Shown here piece after piece: positions 1 to 7,906 of a DNA stretch of 15,200 nt (position 1 is the first letter of the stretch; the number at the start of each line of letters is the position of its first letter). The stretch spans positions 1 through 15,200 of the forward strand of contig VXZL01000452.1 in the NCBI GenBank assembly GCA_009845505.1. Direction: 5' to 3'. The position numbers and the translations under genes were made by a program. This stretch comes from Candidatus Poribacteria bacterium (lineage in GTDB: Bacteria; Poribacteria; WGA-4E; WGA-3G). The notes below the pieces were generated by a model that made no database searches, was not told the origin of the DNA, and was given only the letters and a program-made list of their open reading frames with translations.

Positions 1-234
1 AGAATTGACATTATGATCGCAATCCGAAAATGTGTAACTATAGGTTTGTGTGCCGCTTCTGTTTGTTGTGAGAGTAATTGCGTCATTTATTTTGTTCGTT
101 TCCGTGGGCTGTCAGGAATCGATACGGAAATCTATTGTACAGAGTTCCTTTCGGTCGTCGGTTAAGAGATTATCTGCTTGATTTAAAAACCTCTTTAACT
201 GATAACTGACAACCGATAACCGATAACTATTCCG
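1..234. other. Non-coding left edge, downstream of the quinone oxidoreductase
   Basis: I see no convincing gene here on either strand. The stretch lies 3' of the minus-strand quinone oxidoreductase. It holds a heptanucleotide repeat array next to the stop codon (listed separately) and a weak inverted repeat, TTTCCGT at 99-105 with ACGGAAA at 124-130, with an 18-base loop. There is no hairpin followed by a T-run, so no clear intrinsic terminator is visible. Confidence 0.5.
192..233. repeat. Heptanucleotide repeat array at the 3' end of the quinone oxidoreductase
   Basis: Read on the plus strand, six consecutive 7-base units are in phase: TCTTTAA, CTGATAA, CTGACAA, CCGATAA, CCGATAA, CTATTCC. 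The array ends one base before the stop codon (TAG on the minus strand, 235-237). The last two units resemble the array at the gyrA stop: the 12-mer GATAACTATTCC occurs at 222-233 and again at 7895-7906. The unit type recalls STRR heptamers of filamentous cyanobacteria, but the sequence is different and the relation is only by analogy. Confidence 0.75.
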
Positions 235-1218
235 CTATCCTACTTTCAAAAGAATTTTACCAAAATTGCGATTCGCTTCCATATACTCGTGCGCCTGCCG
301 TGCCTCGGCGAGCGGAAAGACGGTATCAATAATCGGCTGTAGCGCGCCATGTTTCAATTCTGGCAACCATCGTTCAACGAAACGCTGTGTAATAGCAATC
401 TTTTCGTCAATGGATTGCGGTCTCATAACCGATCCGATAATCTGGAGTCGGTTGCGCATCACCGCGCCAAGATTAATTTCCGCGGTCGCCCCAGCGATCA
501 ATCCGACTTGCAGGAGTCTCCCCTTTGTTTTGAGGATAGAGAGGTTCCGCTCAAGGTACGGAGCACCAATAAAGTCTAAAACGACATCAACGCCCTGTCC
601 ATCGGTTAAACGTTGGATTTCGGCAACGAAGTCAGTTGTTTTGTAGTTGATCCCCTCTGTTGCGCCAAGTGCCTGGCATTTATCGATTTTTTCCGATGTT
701 CCGGCAGTGACAAAGACCGTGGCACCCGCATGCCGTGAAATCTGAATTCCGGTACTACCGACCCCGCTTCCACCGGCATGAATTAGGATTGTCTCACCTG
801 CTGATAATTTGCCCAACGTGAAGATATTTTCGTTTGCCGTAAAAAAGACTTCGGGAACTGCAGCGGCTTGTTCAAAACTCCACTCATCAGGTATAGGCAT
901 CGCCATGCGGTAATCAATAACAGCCTGTTCTGCATAGCCACCGCCTCCGACAAGCCCGAAGACTCGATCGCCTTTGGAAATCCCGTTCTCTACGGCAGCA
1001 CCTGCTTCTGAAACGGTACCCGCAATCTCCAGACCGAGTATTTCGGATTCACCAGGCGGTGGGGGATAGCCGCCTCGACGTTGAATCAGGTCGGCACGAT
1101 TCAAAGCAGTCGCATGCACATCCACCAAAAGTTGCGTTGCTGTTGGTCTGGGTGCTGGTGCTTCAGCCAATTGTAAGACTTCTGGTCCACCATCGCCGGT
1201 TCTGATAATTGCTTTCAT
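235..1218 (-). CDS. NAD(P)H quinone oxidoreductase, PIG3-like zinc-independent MDR family
   Basis: A medium-chain dehydrogenase/reductase that probably reduces quinones with NADPH in the cytoplasm. With the start chosen here the protein has 327 residues, usual for the family. Near residues 40-56 it has NRADLIQRRGGYPPPPG, a stretch typical of PIG3/TP53I3 and bacterial zinc-independent quinone reductases. The Rossmann nucleotide-binding motif AGGSGVG is at 148-154, and the C-terminal catalytic-domain strands are intact (EANRNFGKILLKV at the end). The cysteine and histidine ligands of zinc alcohol dehydrogenases are absent. An ATG exists 21 bases further upstream, but GGAG lies 8 bases before the ATG at 1218 (minus-strand GGAGAAAAAAGATG), which decides the start. 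It is divergent from the small plus-strand gene, with 244 bases between starts. The stop codon abuts a heptanucleotide repeat array. Family is confident; the physiological substrate is not known. Confidence 0.93.
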   Translation of the reverse strand: MKAIIRTGDGGPEVLQLAEAPAPRPTATQLLVDVHATALNRADLIQRRGGYPPPPGESEILGLEIAGTVSEAGAAVENGISKGDRVFGLVGGGGYAEQAVIDYRMAMPIPDEWSFEQAAAVPEVFFTANENIFTLGKLSAGETILIHAGGSGVGSTGIQISRHAGATVFVTAGTSEKIDKCQALGATEGINYKTTDFVAEIQRLTDGQGVDVVLDFIGAPYLERNLSILKTKGRLLQVGLIAGATAEINLGAVMRNRLQIIGSVMRPQSIDEKIAITQRFVERWLPELKHGALQPIIDTVFPLAEARQAHEYMEANRNFGKILLKVG

Positions 1219-1290
1219 CTTTTTTCTCCAATTCATCATGTTTGTCTTATTTCATATCGGTTTTCTTCAAAAAAAAACTGTTTCCGAAGT

Positions 1291-1350
1291 GTAGGTAGGA
1301 CCGGCGCACGGATATGTCGCGGCTCTGGTTGGTAGGTGCGCGGCGGGACT
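1291..1350. repeat. GC-rich imperfect repeat in the divergent intergenic region
   Basis: In otherwise A/T-rich spacer, a GC-rich patch holds CCGGCGCAC (1301-1309) and GTGCGCGG (1336-1343), which pair as 8 bp with one bulge. GGTAGGACCG (1294-1303) and GGTAGGTGCG (1331-1340) also look like degenerate direct copies. It could be a small dispersed repeat or the stem of a leader for the downstream plus-strand gene. A weak sigma70-like pair overlaps it (TTGGTA 1329-1334 and TATAGA 1353-1358, 18-bp spacer), with only four of six matches in each box. Confidence 0.35.
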
Positions 1351-1446
1351 TGTATAGAAACGGAAGCGTAGGAAAAAGAAGATTACAACCTTTTGGGCGT
1401 ACCAACGTCTAAAAAACAAAAAGGATAAAAAATTAGAATGCATCTG

Positions 1447-1454
1447 AAAGGAGG
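1447..1454 (+). promoter_or_regulatory. Strong Shine-Dalgarno sequence of the HepT-like gene
   Basis: AAAGGAGG, 8 bases upstream of the ATG at 1463. It is one of the best ribosome binding sites in the window and contrasts with the missing sites of most genes in the right half. Confidence 0.8.
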
Positions 1455-1462
1455 AAAACACG

Positions 1463-1939
1463 ATGAAAAAAAGAAATACAAAAAAAGGGTCTAAAAAGTT
1501 AGCGTCGCGTCGATTCAACCCAGTGAAAGCGAAACTGGAATCCATAAGCGAATGTTTCGACCAATTACGGCATGGGCTGCCTGCGAACCGAGAAGAATAC
1601 GTTGAGGGAGACCGGATTACACACTCCTACGTTAAAAGTTGCTTCCTCATGATTATCCAACGTGCTGTGGATATCAACAACGTTATCATCGAATTTAGCG
1701 GACAAACGCCGCCACTGCAAAAGCATCACAGTTTTCGCGCCTTACATCAAAACAATACCATTGATAGAGAAACGCTGGACTTTTTCATGAAGGCTTTGGA
1801 CTACTACGAAAGCATCGCCAACCCGTATCAAGAACTCCCACCATCTGAATTGTACGATGCCTCTTGGGAATTGTTGAAGTATGGGGAAGCCTATACCAAC
1901 CAGATTGAGCGTTTCTTTTTAAAAACTTCGCGTGCTTAG
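1463..1939 (+). CDS. HepT/DUF86-like all-alpha protein with a degenerate RNase motif
   Basis: A 158-residue, mostly helical protein. After a very basic N-terminus (residues 1-22, rich in K and R) the pattern resembles HepT/DUF86 toxins of the MntA-HepT system: AVDINNVIIEFSG near 68-80 matches the helix usually followed by a short proline stretch, then FRALHQNNTIDRETLDFFMKA at 91-111, then the region that normally carries R-x(4-6)-H-x-Y. Here it reads DYYESIANPYQ (113-123): Asn120 replaces the catalytic His, Tyr122 is kept, and the Arg is replaced by Asp or Tyr. No nucleotidyltransferase (MntA) is adjacent. The start is supported by AAAGGAGG at 1447-1454, 8 bases before ATG. It is the only plus-strand gene and faces the lipoprotein gene tail to tail. 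If the family call is right, this is probably a non-catalytic or re-purposed relative. It could also be an unrelated four-helix protein; the family call is by motif pattern only. Confidence 0.8.
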   Translation: MKKRNTKKGSKKLASRRFNPVKAKLESISECFDQLRHGLPANREEYVEGDRITHSYVKSCFLMIIQRAVDINNVIIEFSGQTPPLQKHHSFRALHQNNTIDRETLDFFMKALDYYESIANPYQELPPSELYDASWELLKYGEAYTNQIERFFLKTSRA

Positions 1940-1960
1940 TTTGTGCTTATATATTTGCAA

Positions 1961-2063
1961 TCCATAGAGTAGGCGCGGTTGCAAACTGGGGTTCCCCTCT
2001 TTACTGCGGAGTCCCCTCCACTTTTGAAGCAAAAGGTTGCAAACCACGCCACGAATTGATGGA
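1961..2063. repeat. Imperfect inverted-repeat element between convergent genes; possible two-way terminator
   Basis: The 128-bp gap between two convergent stop codons is almost filled by a self-complementary unit. Outer arms are TCCAT (1961-1965) and ATGGA (2059-2063). Inner arms are GGCGCGGTTGCAA (from 1972) and TTGCAAACCACGCC (to 2050), pairing with one mismatch and a 1-base offset. GGTTGCAAAC also occurs as a direct repeat (1977-1986, 2035-2044). Inside lie GGGG-TT-CCCC (1988-1997) and a perfect hairpin CTTTTG-aag-CAAAAG (2021-2035). No T-run follows on either strand, so termination is possible but not canonical. It may be a small mobile, MITE-like repeat. Confidence 0.55.
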
Positions 2064-2067
2064 CTAT

Positions 2068-2841
2068 CTAATTAAATTCAACGATACCGCCCGTTCCCTT
2101 GAGGATAATATCCGGTTTAAGCAGAATCTGCTGTTCTTGTTCCAACTTTAACCCAGTTGGATGGAGCATATAAGCAATTCTGAGTGGGAGATATTTTCCC
2201 AAATCGGCGAGTCTATCTACATCGCTCTTAAAGATTATCTGTTCGCTCTGCTGAGTCTGATAGGCGTACCAATACTTGAGATAGGAACGAATGCCATTGC
2301 TAAAGATAAGTTCGCCAGAGCCAGAATCAACAACCTTGACCCAAACACGCCCAAGAGCCGTAAGACGGGTGCGGATATAAGTGGATGTCCCTGAAATTCC
2401 GCCCTGACTCCCCTGCTTCATCAGGTGCTGATCGTAATCCTGCCGAGTTAATTTCGGTGACTCAACCATGCCAATGATAATCATATCAGTATCAAGTGAC
2501 TGTCCAAGCTTCGCCGCCAACGCTGGGTCAGCGTAAATCTGATTCAGGGTCAACCCCAATTCTCCGAGTTTATCATCGACCGGTTTAACTTTGTTTGAGA
2601 GGTCATAAACCCACTCTGCTTCCTTGAAGATGAGTTCGAGACGGGTCGCAAGGTTGACGCTGATACGCGTCCCTAATTTGCTTATATCTTCCGCCTCCGC
2701 CTCAGTGAAGAACGGCGTGACAGCAATCCGCTTCGCATCGGTGATTGGCGGTGGCGTTGTGATCTTTGGCTCGTCTGGCCCACAGCCCATCATTGCCAGG
2801 CAGAGAAGCGGTATAAGTAGAATTGTAAAGAAACGTGTCAC
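2068..2841 (-). CDS. Predicted outer-membrane lipoprotein, CsgG/TolB-N-like fold (tentative)
   Basis: A 257-residue protein with a lipoprotein signal peptide: MTR, a hydrophobic core at residues 4-18, and a lipobox-like MMGC ending in Cys20. Gly rather than Asp follows the Cys, which is compatible with outer-membrane sorting. After a proline/threonine linker comes KRIAVTPFF (38-46), then helices with RLELIFKEAEWV (67-78) and LAAKLGQSLDTDMIIIGMVE (108-127). An opening strand with PF, then a short-lived helix, then an 'aD.ii.G' strand is the layout seen in CsgG, LpoB, TolB-N and DUF799-type lipoproteins, so an envelope assembly or secretion role is possible; I do not recognise a specific family. 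The start codon is GTG, decided by AGGAGG at 2851-2856, 9 bases upstream. It follows the propeller gene after 364 bases and probably has its own promoter, which I could not place. Confidence 0.85.
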   Translation of the reverse strand: MTRFFTILLIPLLCLAMMGCGPDEPKITTPPPITDAKRIAVTPFFTEAEAEDISKLGTRISVNLATRLELIFKEAEWVYDLSNKVKPVDDKLGELGLTLNQIYADPALAAKLGQSLDTDMIIIGMVESPKLTRQDYDQHLMKQGSQGGISGTSTYIRTRLTALGRVWVKVVDSGSGELIFSNGIRSYLKYWYAYQTQQSEQIIFKSDVDRLADLGKYLPLRIAYMLHPTGLKLEQEQQILLKPDIILKGTGGIVEFN

Positions 2842-2850
2842 TGAAGTGTG

Positions 2851-2856
2851 CCTCCT
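2851..2856 (-). promoter_or_regulatory. Shine-Dalgarno sequence supporting the GTG start of the lipoprotein
   Basis: AGGAGG on the minus strand, 9 bases before GTG at 2839-2841. No ATG is suitably placed, and the GTG start puts the signal peptide exactly at the N-terminus. Confidence 0.75.
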
Positions 2857-2974
2857 ATAATTTTCGGTGTAATTTTCAAGCCAAATTTTCTACCAATCAG
2901 AGCCAAAAACTTGACTTAACTTTACAATGTGTGCTCTAAAAGTCTTTCCTTTACTCCCGTGATGGAGCGTCCGA

Positions 2975-2991
2975 TGTCTTGGGCTAAGACA
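2975..2991. repeat. Perfect hairpin TGTCTT-gggct-AAGACA
   Basis: A 6-bp stem with a 5-base loop in the 364-bp gap between the propeller and the lipoprotein. It is the left-hand member of a run of hairpins that continues to 3100. No T-run follows on the minus strand. Confidence 0.6.
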
Positions 2992-2997
2992 AATTTA

Positions 2998-3079
2998 GGG
3001 TTCCCAACGAGCGAGCCTATAGACCCTGTCCAACTTGTTGGCGCGATTGCTAAATCGCGCCGATATTCGTTGGAAACCC
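2998..3079. repeat. Multi-branched palindromic element (candidate structured RNA or small mobile repeat)
   Basis: Outer arms GGGTTCCCAACGA (2998-3010) and TCGTTGGAAACCC (3067-3079) pair over 13 bp with a single non-Watson-Crick pair, which is G-U if the minus strand is transcribed. They enclose a perfect 9-bp hairpin GGCGCGATT-gcta-AATCGCGCC (3040-3061) and an alternative short hairpin CCAAC-tt-GTTGG (3030-3041). A closing stem with an inner hairpin is unlikely by chance in a non-coding gap. It lies between the 3' end of the propeller gene and the 5' region of the lipoprotein gene, so a transcribed copy would be in an mRNA spacer. It could be a leader regulator, an RNA gene, or a REP/MITE-type repeat; the single copy seen here does not decide. 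Confidence 0.6.
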
Positions 3080-3081
3080 CA

Positions 3082-3100
3082 TTGTGCTCTTGAAGCACAA
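3082..3100. repeat. Perfect hairpin TTGTGCT-cttga-AGCACAA
   Basis: A 7-bp stem with a 5-base loop, three bases to the right of the multi-branched element. The rest of this gap (2862-2974 and 3101-3205) shows no gene, no clear promoter and no further structure that I can support. Confidence 0.6.
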
Positions 3101-3205
3101 CGTGTCTTTGCCTCACATTTTGCTAAAAGCATACCAAAATTACAGAAATACGTCAACTTTTATCCGACATTCCATTCAAGGTTATCATTCATTACTGGAA
3201 ATGGA

Positions 3206-4177
3206 CTACCCGGAAGCGGCGATCGCTAATGCCCGGACCTCTCCGAATTCATGTGAGAGTTTTGTCCAAGAATCACCCGCATCTGTGCTCCGATAAAGCT
3301 GCCCGCTTACGCTACAAGCGATAAGAAGGTCGTTAGCATTCGGGTTGTGGGCGAAGCACCAAATCGTGCTGTTGGCAGTTCGACCGATGTCCGCTCGGGT
3401 CCACGATTTGCCAGCGTCACGTGTTGAAAAAATACCGCCTTGATCGCCCGGAGGTCCGTTCCCTGCTCCGATAAATACACGACCTGCATCACCGTTCAAA
3501 AAGAAAGCTGCACGGCAGTATGGCCATGGATAGTGCGCTTTAACATTCAGTGGTGTCCACTGCTGTCCCATATCTGTTGTCACACAGACATCGTTATTCG
3601 TTGCAGCGACGATAGTCTTCGGGGAACCCGGGACTACACAAAGCCCATGAATATCCAAGCTACTGAGACCCTCACTGCGCTCAGTCCATGTTTCCCCGCC
3701 ATCGGTGCTGAGACGCATTCCATCAATTTCGATCCCAGCGTAGAGTGTTTGCGAATCGTTGGGATCAATCACGAAAGTTGTGACACGCGGAATAATCGGG
3801 ACACCTTCGCACTCTTCTGCCAAATCGACGTTGAGCTGCTTCCAGTTAGCACCTCCATCCGTAGATTTGAAAAGTGCAGAAGGGCACGTTCCAGCATAGA
3901 CCGTGTCAGGTGCGTTCAGATCAATGGCAATCGCCCAGACTTCCCGTCCATCCATGGGGCTTGGAAGATGGTGCCACGACTCCGCAGCGTTGTTGGTCTG
4001 GAAAATGCCGTTTTCGGTACCGGCATAGAGCGTGTCTGGGTTACTGGGACTAACGGCTAAAGCACGAATATCGGCTTCCGGAAAGAGTCCGTTACTCACT
4101 CGACCCCAAGTATCACCGTTGTCGGTGCTGCGCCAGACACTTTGTCCAATAGTTCCTGCATAAAGTGTAGATTGCAT
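3206..4177 (-). CDS. Asp-box (BNR) repeat beta-propeller, cytoplasmic
   Basis: A 323-residue protein built of BNR/Asp-box repeats of the sialidase/sortilin (VPS10) type. Seven motifs of the form S/T-x-D-x-G-x-x-W, some degenerate, end at Trp24, 68, 112, 164, 207, 259 and 304, about 43-52 residues apart, each followed by a strand resembling TLYAG. The chain starts with a strand (STLYAGT) and ends with one (VRALAIA), as expected of a closed seven-bladed propeller. There is no signal peptide, and an in-frame TAA lies two codons upstream of the ATG, so none was missed. The arginine triad and other active-site features of true sialidases are not evident, so a sialidase activity should not be assumed; binding or scaffolding is more likely. 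A weak AGGGG lies 6 bases before the ATG. The gene follows the peptidase after 214 bases of repeat-rich spacer. Confidence 0.9.
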   Translation of the reverse strand: MQSTLYAGTIGQSVWRSTDNGDTWGRVSNGLFPEADIRALAVSPSNPDTLYAGTENGIFQTNNAAESWHHLPSPMDGREVWAIAIDLNAPDTVYAGTCPSALFKSTDGGANWKQLNVDLAEECEGVPIIPRVTTFVIDPNDSQTLYAGIEIDGMRLSTDGGETWTERSEGLSSLDIHGLCVVPGSPKTIVAATNNDVCVTTDMGQQWTPLNVKAHYPWPYCRAAFFLNGDAGRVFIGAGNGPPGDQGGIFSTRDAGKSWTRADIGRTANSTIWCFAHNPNANDLLIACSVSGQLYRSTDAGDSWTKLSHEFGEVRALAIAASG

Positions 4178-4241
4178 GTTTTACCCCTTTTTTATAGCGG
4201 TTCACTATTCGCATATAGTTGTTAGTCGTAATCAACGGTAT

Positions 4242-4259
4242 GAATGCCGTATGGCATTC
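4242..4259. repeat. Perfect hairpin GAATGCC-gtat-GGCATTC
   Basis: A 7-bp perfect stem with a 4-base loop, between the peptidase stop and the propeller start. It lies just beyond the heptanucleotide array. No T-run follows it on the minus strand, so it is not a standard terminator. Confidence 0.6.
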
Positions 4260-4263
4260 CCCG

Positions 4264-4390
4264 GGTTATTGGTTGTTGGTTAAGAAGGTTTCCTTTAACG
4301 GACAGACTCTTAACTAATGACTATCAACCAAGAACCATTAACGAATTGCTGTTAGCAGTTCGCGGTTCGCTATCGGCTATCTGCTATAAT
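4264..4390. repeat. Long degenerate heptanucleotide array downstream of the peptidase
   Basis: The clearest array in the window. On the plus strand 4314-4390 splits into eleven 7-base units that all begin with C: CTAATGA, CTATCAA, CCAAGAA, CCATTAA, CGAATTG, CTGTTAG, CAGTTCG, CGGTTCG, CTATCGG, CTATCTG, CTATAAT. To the left, GGTTATT, GGTTGTT, GGTTAAG and four weaker units (4264-4312) continue with one 1-base slip at 4313. The array ends one base before the peptidase stop codon (TAA, 4392-4394). Units CAGTTCG and CGGTTCG match the array inside the TPR gene. Confidence 0.8.
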
Positions 4391-4391
4391 A

Positions 4392-6074
4392 TTACTCCGT
4401 TAGCGTACCTGTGTCAACAATTCTTGAATCAAGCGAGATTTGGTATCTGATAGATTCGGGTTCTATTTCCGGTTCAAGCAGAAACGAGAATCGATACAGG
4501 TGGTTGTCCTGAGCGTCTCGCGTTACTTGGTACATCGCTTGTGCTTCACGGTACAGCTGCTCCGCTTTATTGTTGTGGAGCATTAAGGTCACCATAGGCG
4601 TTAACCCAACAAGTGGTTCACTCGGTTTAGCGATAATGTCCCAGTAGCGCGGATGTACGGCGTTAGGGAGAGCCGTCGTGGTAAATGCAATATGGGCACC
4701 GCGTGTCCCACTATATTGGTACTTTTTGCGCTCTGAATGGAAGCTGGGCGTATCCCTCTGTAGACTCGGAACGAGGACTGCCTCCGTAACAGTGGTCGGT
4801 AGGACGAGAGAACCCGTGTTACTCGTAGATAATGCCATCTCCCGAACCTCAACAGCCCCGGTGGTGTGGAACTCAATAGCGTGGACAGCAGTATTCGACA
4901 CGGAACCGCTGGAAAATCCTATTGTTAATCCACCAGCATTTTCAAACCCAATGTAATCCGCTGAAAAATTGTCCAGTTCTCCATCTTGTGTGCCACTCGG
5001 GTAGGAACGGTGCCAGCGACGGGGTGATAGAGAGAGATTTACTGCCCGATAATCAGACAAGTAATTAGCGAGTTTCCATGAAATAAAGATGTCGGAGACT
5101 GTTTGATGGATGCCCTGCGATGCGAGGACATCAGCGATACCGGTGAAGGATGTTCCACGATTCTGAACGATTTCAGTCACCGTTGCTATACCGCCATACT
5201 GCTCGTGTAGATAGAGCATCCACAAGAAAGCGGCACCGTAGTGGGGCAGCAAATTACCGCCTGCGTCGGGCCATGTGACGAGCGAAATAGTCGGTGCTTT
5301 CTCGAAGGCAGTTATATGTTCTTGGAGCGAGTATCCACAGAGAAATGAGGCGTACTCTGCACAACCTTCATCAACCCAAGTCGCTTCTTTAGCATCGTGT
5401 GTCCAATTGATAATATGCTGAAATTCATGTGCGATAACATTATGAGCGGTTTCGCTATTCGGATTCAGCGGGTGTGTATCAATATACAGTATTTCACCTT
5501 CGTTACTGCGAATCGGAAAGCCACGAAATCCAGGGTGTCTAAGAACACCTCGGCTCTGATCTGCTGGATTGAAAAAACCTGCTGTATATTGATTGCCATT
5601 GTCTTTATCTCGGATATTGAGCAGAAGTAAGATAATCTTTCCATTTCTATCAATATCGGGCGGAGCACCGAAGATTTCCGTGAGTGTCAGGTAAATTCCG
5701 CGTTGTGGATTCATCGGTACAGCTGCGTCAAAAGCGCGAATTATCGCCTGAACAGTAGCGGCGGTAACGCGTGTATTCCATTCAGTATCCTCAACGAAAA
5801 CATAACAGAAATTGCCTACACCGCGCAGTACCGTAGAAACCCTATATTGCTGCATACTTCTGAAATCAGGTGCGAAGAAGGTCCGTTCTGTCCCGACAGG
5901 TAGTGCCGGAGCAGCGGGCAGCTCAGGAGCGGAAGGAACTTCGTTCCATCCTTCTTCGCTTCCAGTCTTCCATCCAGCAGTTAACTCCGGTGTACCGCAA
6001 ACGTACGCCGAACTTCCGAGCGGCAAGCCTAAAGGCAATAGCATAGCAATGAAAAGCAGGGTTATATTTTTCAT
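4392..6074 (-). CDS. Secreted zinc metallopeptidase, M30 (hyicolysin)-like
   Basis: A 560-residue predicted secreted protease. Residues 1-23 form a signal peptide (MKN, hydrophobic core, then SSA). A Pro/Ala-rich linker follows at 45-62. The zinc site is AHEFQHIINW at 215-224, with H216 and H220 as ligands and E217 as catalytic base. WVDEGCAEYA at 233-242 supplies the third ligand, most likely E236, 16 residues after H220; this HExxH plus W-x-x-E-G pattern is that of gluzincins and is closest to the M30 style (HEfqH then W.nEg.AEya). DIDRNGKI at 140-147 looks like a calcium-type loop. The C-terminal 150 residues look beta-rich and may be a sorting or binding domain. No Shine-Dalgarno is visible before the ATG; the leader is A-rich. 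The gene starts 49 bases after the TPR stop and may be co-transcribed with it. Exact peptidase family is uncertain. Confidence 0.9.
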   Translation of the reverse strand: MKNITLLFIAMLLPLGLPLGSSAYVCGTPELTAGWKTGSEEGWNEVPSAPELPAAPALPVGTERTFFAPDFRSMQQYRVSTVLRGVGNFCYVFVEDTEWNTRVTAATVQAIIRAFDAAVPMNPQRGIYLTLTEIFGAPPDIDRNGKIILLLLNIRDKDNGNQYTAGFFNPADQSRGVLRHPGFRGFPIRSNEGEILYIDTHPLNPNSETAHNVIAHEFQHIINWTHDAKEATWVDEGCAEYASFLCGYSLQEHITAFEKAPTISLVTWPDAGGNLLPHYGAAFLWMLYLHEQYGGIATVTEIVQNRGTSFTGIADVLASQGIHQTVSDIFISWKLANYLSDYRAVNLSLSPRRWHRSYPSGTQDGELDNFSADYIGFENAGGLTIGFSSGSVSNTAVHAIEFHTTGAVEVREMALSTSNTGSLVLPTTVTEAVLVPSLQRDTPSFHSERKKYQYSGTRGAHIAFTTTALPNAVHPRYWDIIAKPSEPLVGLTPMVTLMLHNNKAEQLYREAQAMYQVTRDAQDNHLYRFSFLLEPEIEPESIRYQISLDSRIVDTGTLTE

Positions 6075-6101
6075 TTTTTTTAATTTGCGCAGCGGAACGC
6101 C

Positions 6102-6123
6102 CTAACTGCTAATTGCTAATCTG

Positions 6124-6130
<7 letters not shown>
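6102..6130. repeat. Heptanucleotide units over the TPR stop codon
   Basis: CTAACTG, CTAATTG, CTAATCTG (8 bases) and CTATCTG. The last unit (6124-6130) contains the stop codon itself: its CTA is the TAG that ends the TPR protein. The repeat therefore sets the final codons of the gene and the first bases of the spacer before the peptidase. Confidence 0.7.
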
Positions 6131-7842
<1,712 letters not shown>

Positions 7843-7859
7843 TTTTTTAGGGTTGTCGG

Positions 7860-7906
7860 TTTTTCAGTTTCCAGTGTCTGGTAACTGAAAAACTGATAAC
7901 TATTCC
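7860..7906. repeat. Hairpin and heptanucleotide units between gyrA and the TPR gene
   Basis: TTTTTCAGTT-T-CCAG (7860-7874), loop TGT, CTGG-T-AACTGAAAAA (7878-7892) form a 14-bp stem with a single T-T mismatch. Heptamer units CTGGTAA, CTGAAAAA (8 bases), CTGATAA and CTATTCC overlap its right side and run into the gyrA stop codon (7900-7902). On the minus strand the stem is not followed by a T-run, so rho-independent termination is doubtful, but it could slow or partly end gyr transcription. It could also be two facing copies of the heptamer family. Confidence 0.6.

Noticed and set aside
5-40. TTGACA at 5-10 as a plus-strand promoter
   Set aside because: The hexamer 17 bases downstream is AAATGT, TAACTA is 24 bases away, and no plus-strand gene follows.
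266-646. Plus-strand open frame opposite the quinone oxidoreductase
   Set aside because: Antisense shadow of a clear enzyme gene; no ribosome site and no recognisable protein pattern.
2905-2938. TTGACT at about 2911 as a plus-strand promoter
   Set aside because: No plausible -10 at the right distance and no plus-strand gene downstream.
3440-4060. Plus-strand frame of 206 codons opposite the propeller gene
   Set aside because: The minus-strand frame has seven regular Asp-box motifs; the antisense product is Cys/Arg-rich with no motif or ribosome site.
3206-4177. Calling the propeller a sialidase
   Set aside because: Asp-boxes are structural; the catalytic Arg triad and Tyr/Glu pair of sialidases are not evident.
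192-4390. Heptamer arrays as a CRISPR array
   Set aside because: The units are 7 bases, tandem without spacers, and no cas genes are present.
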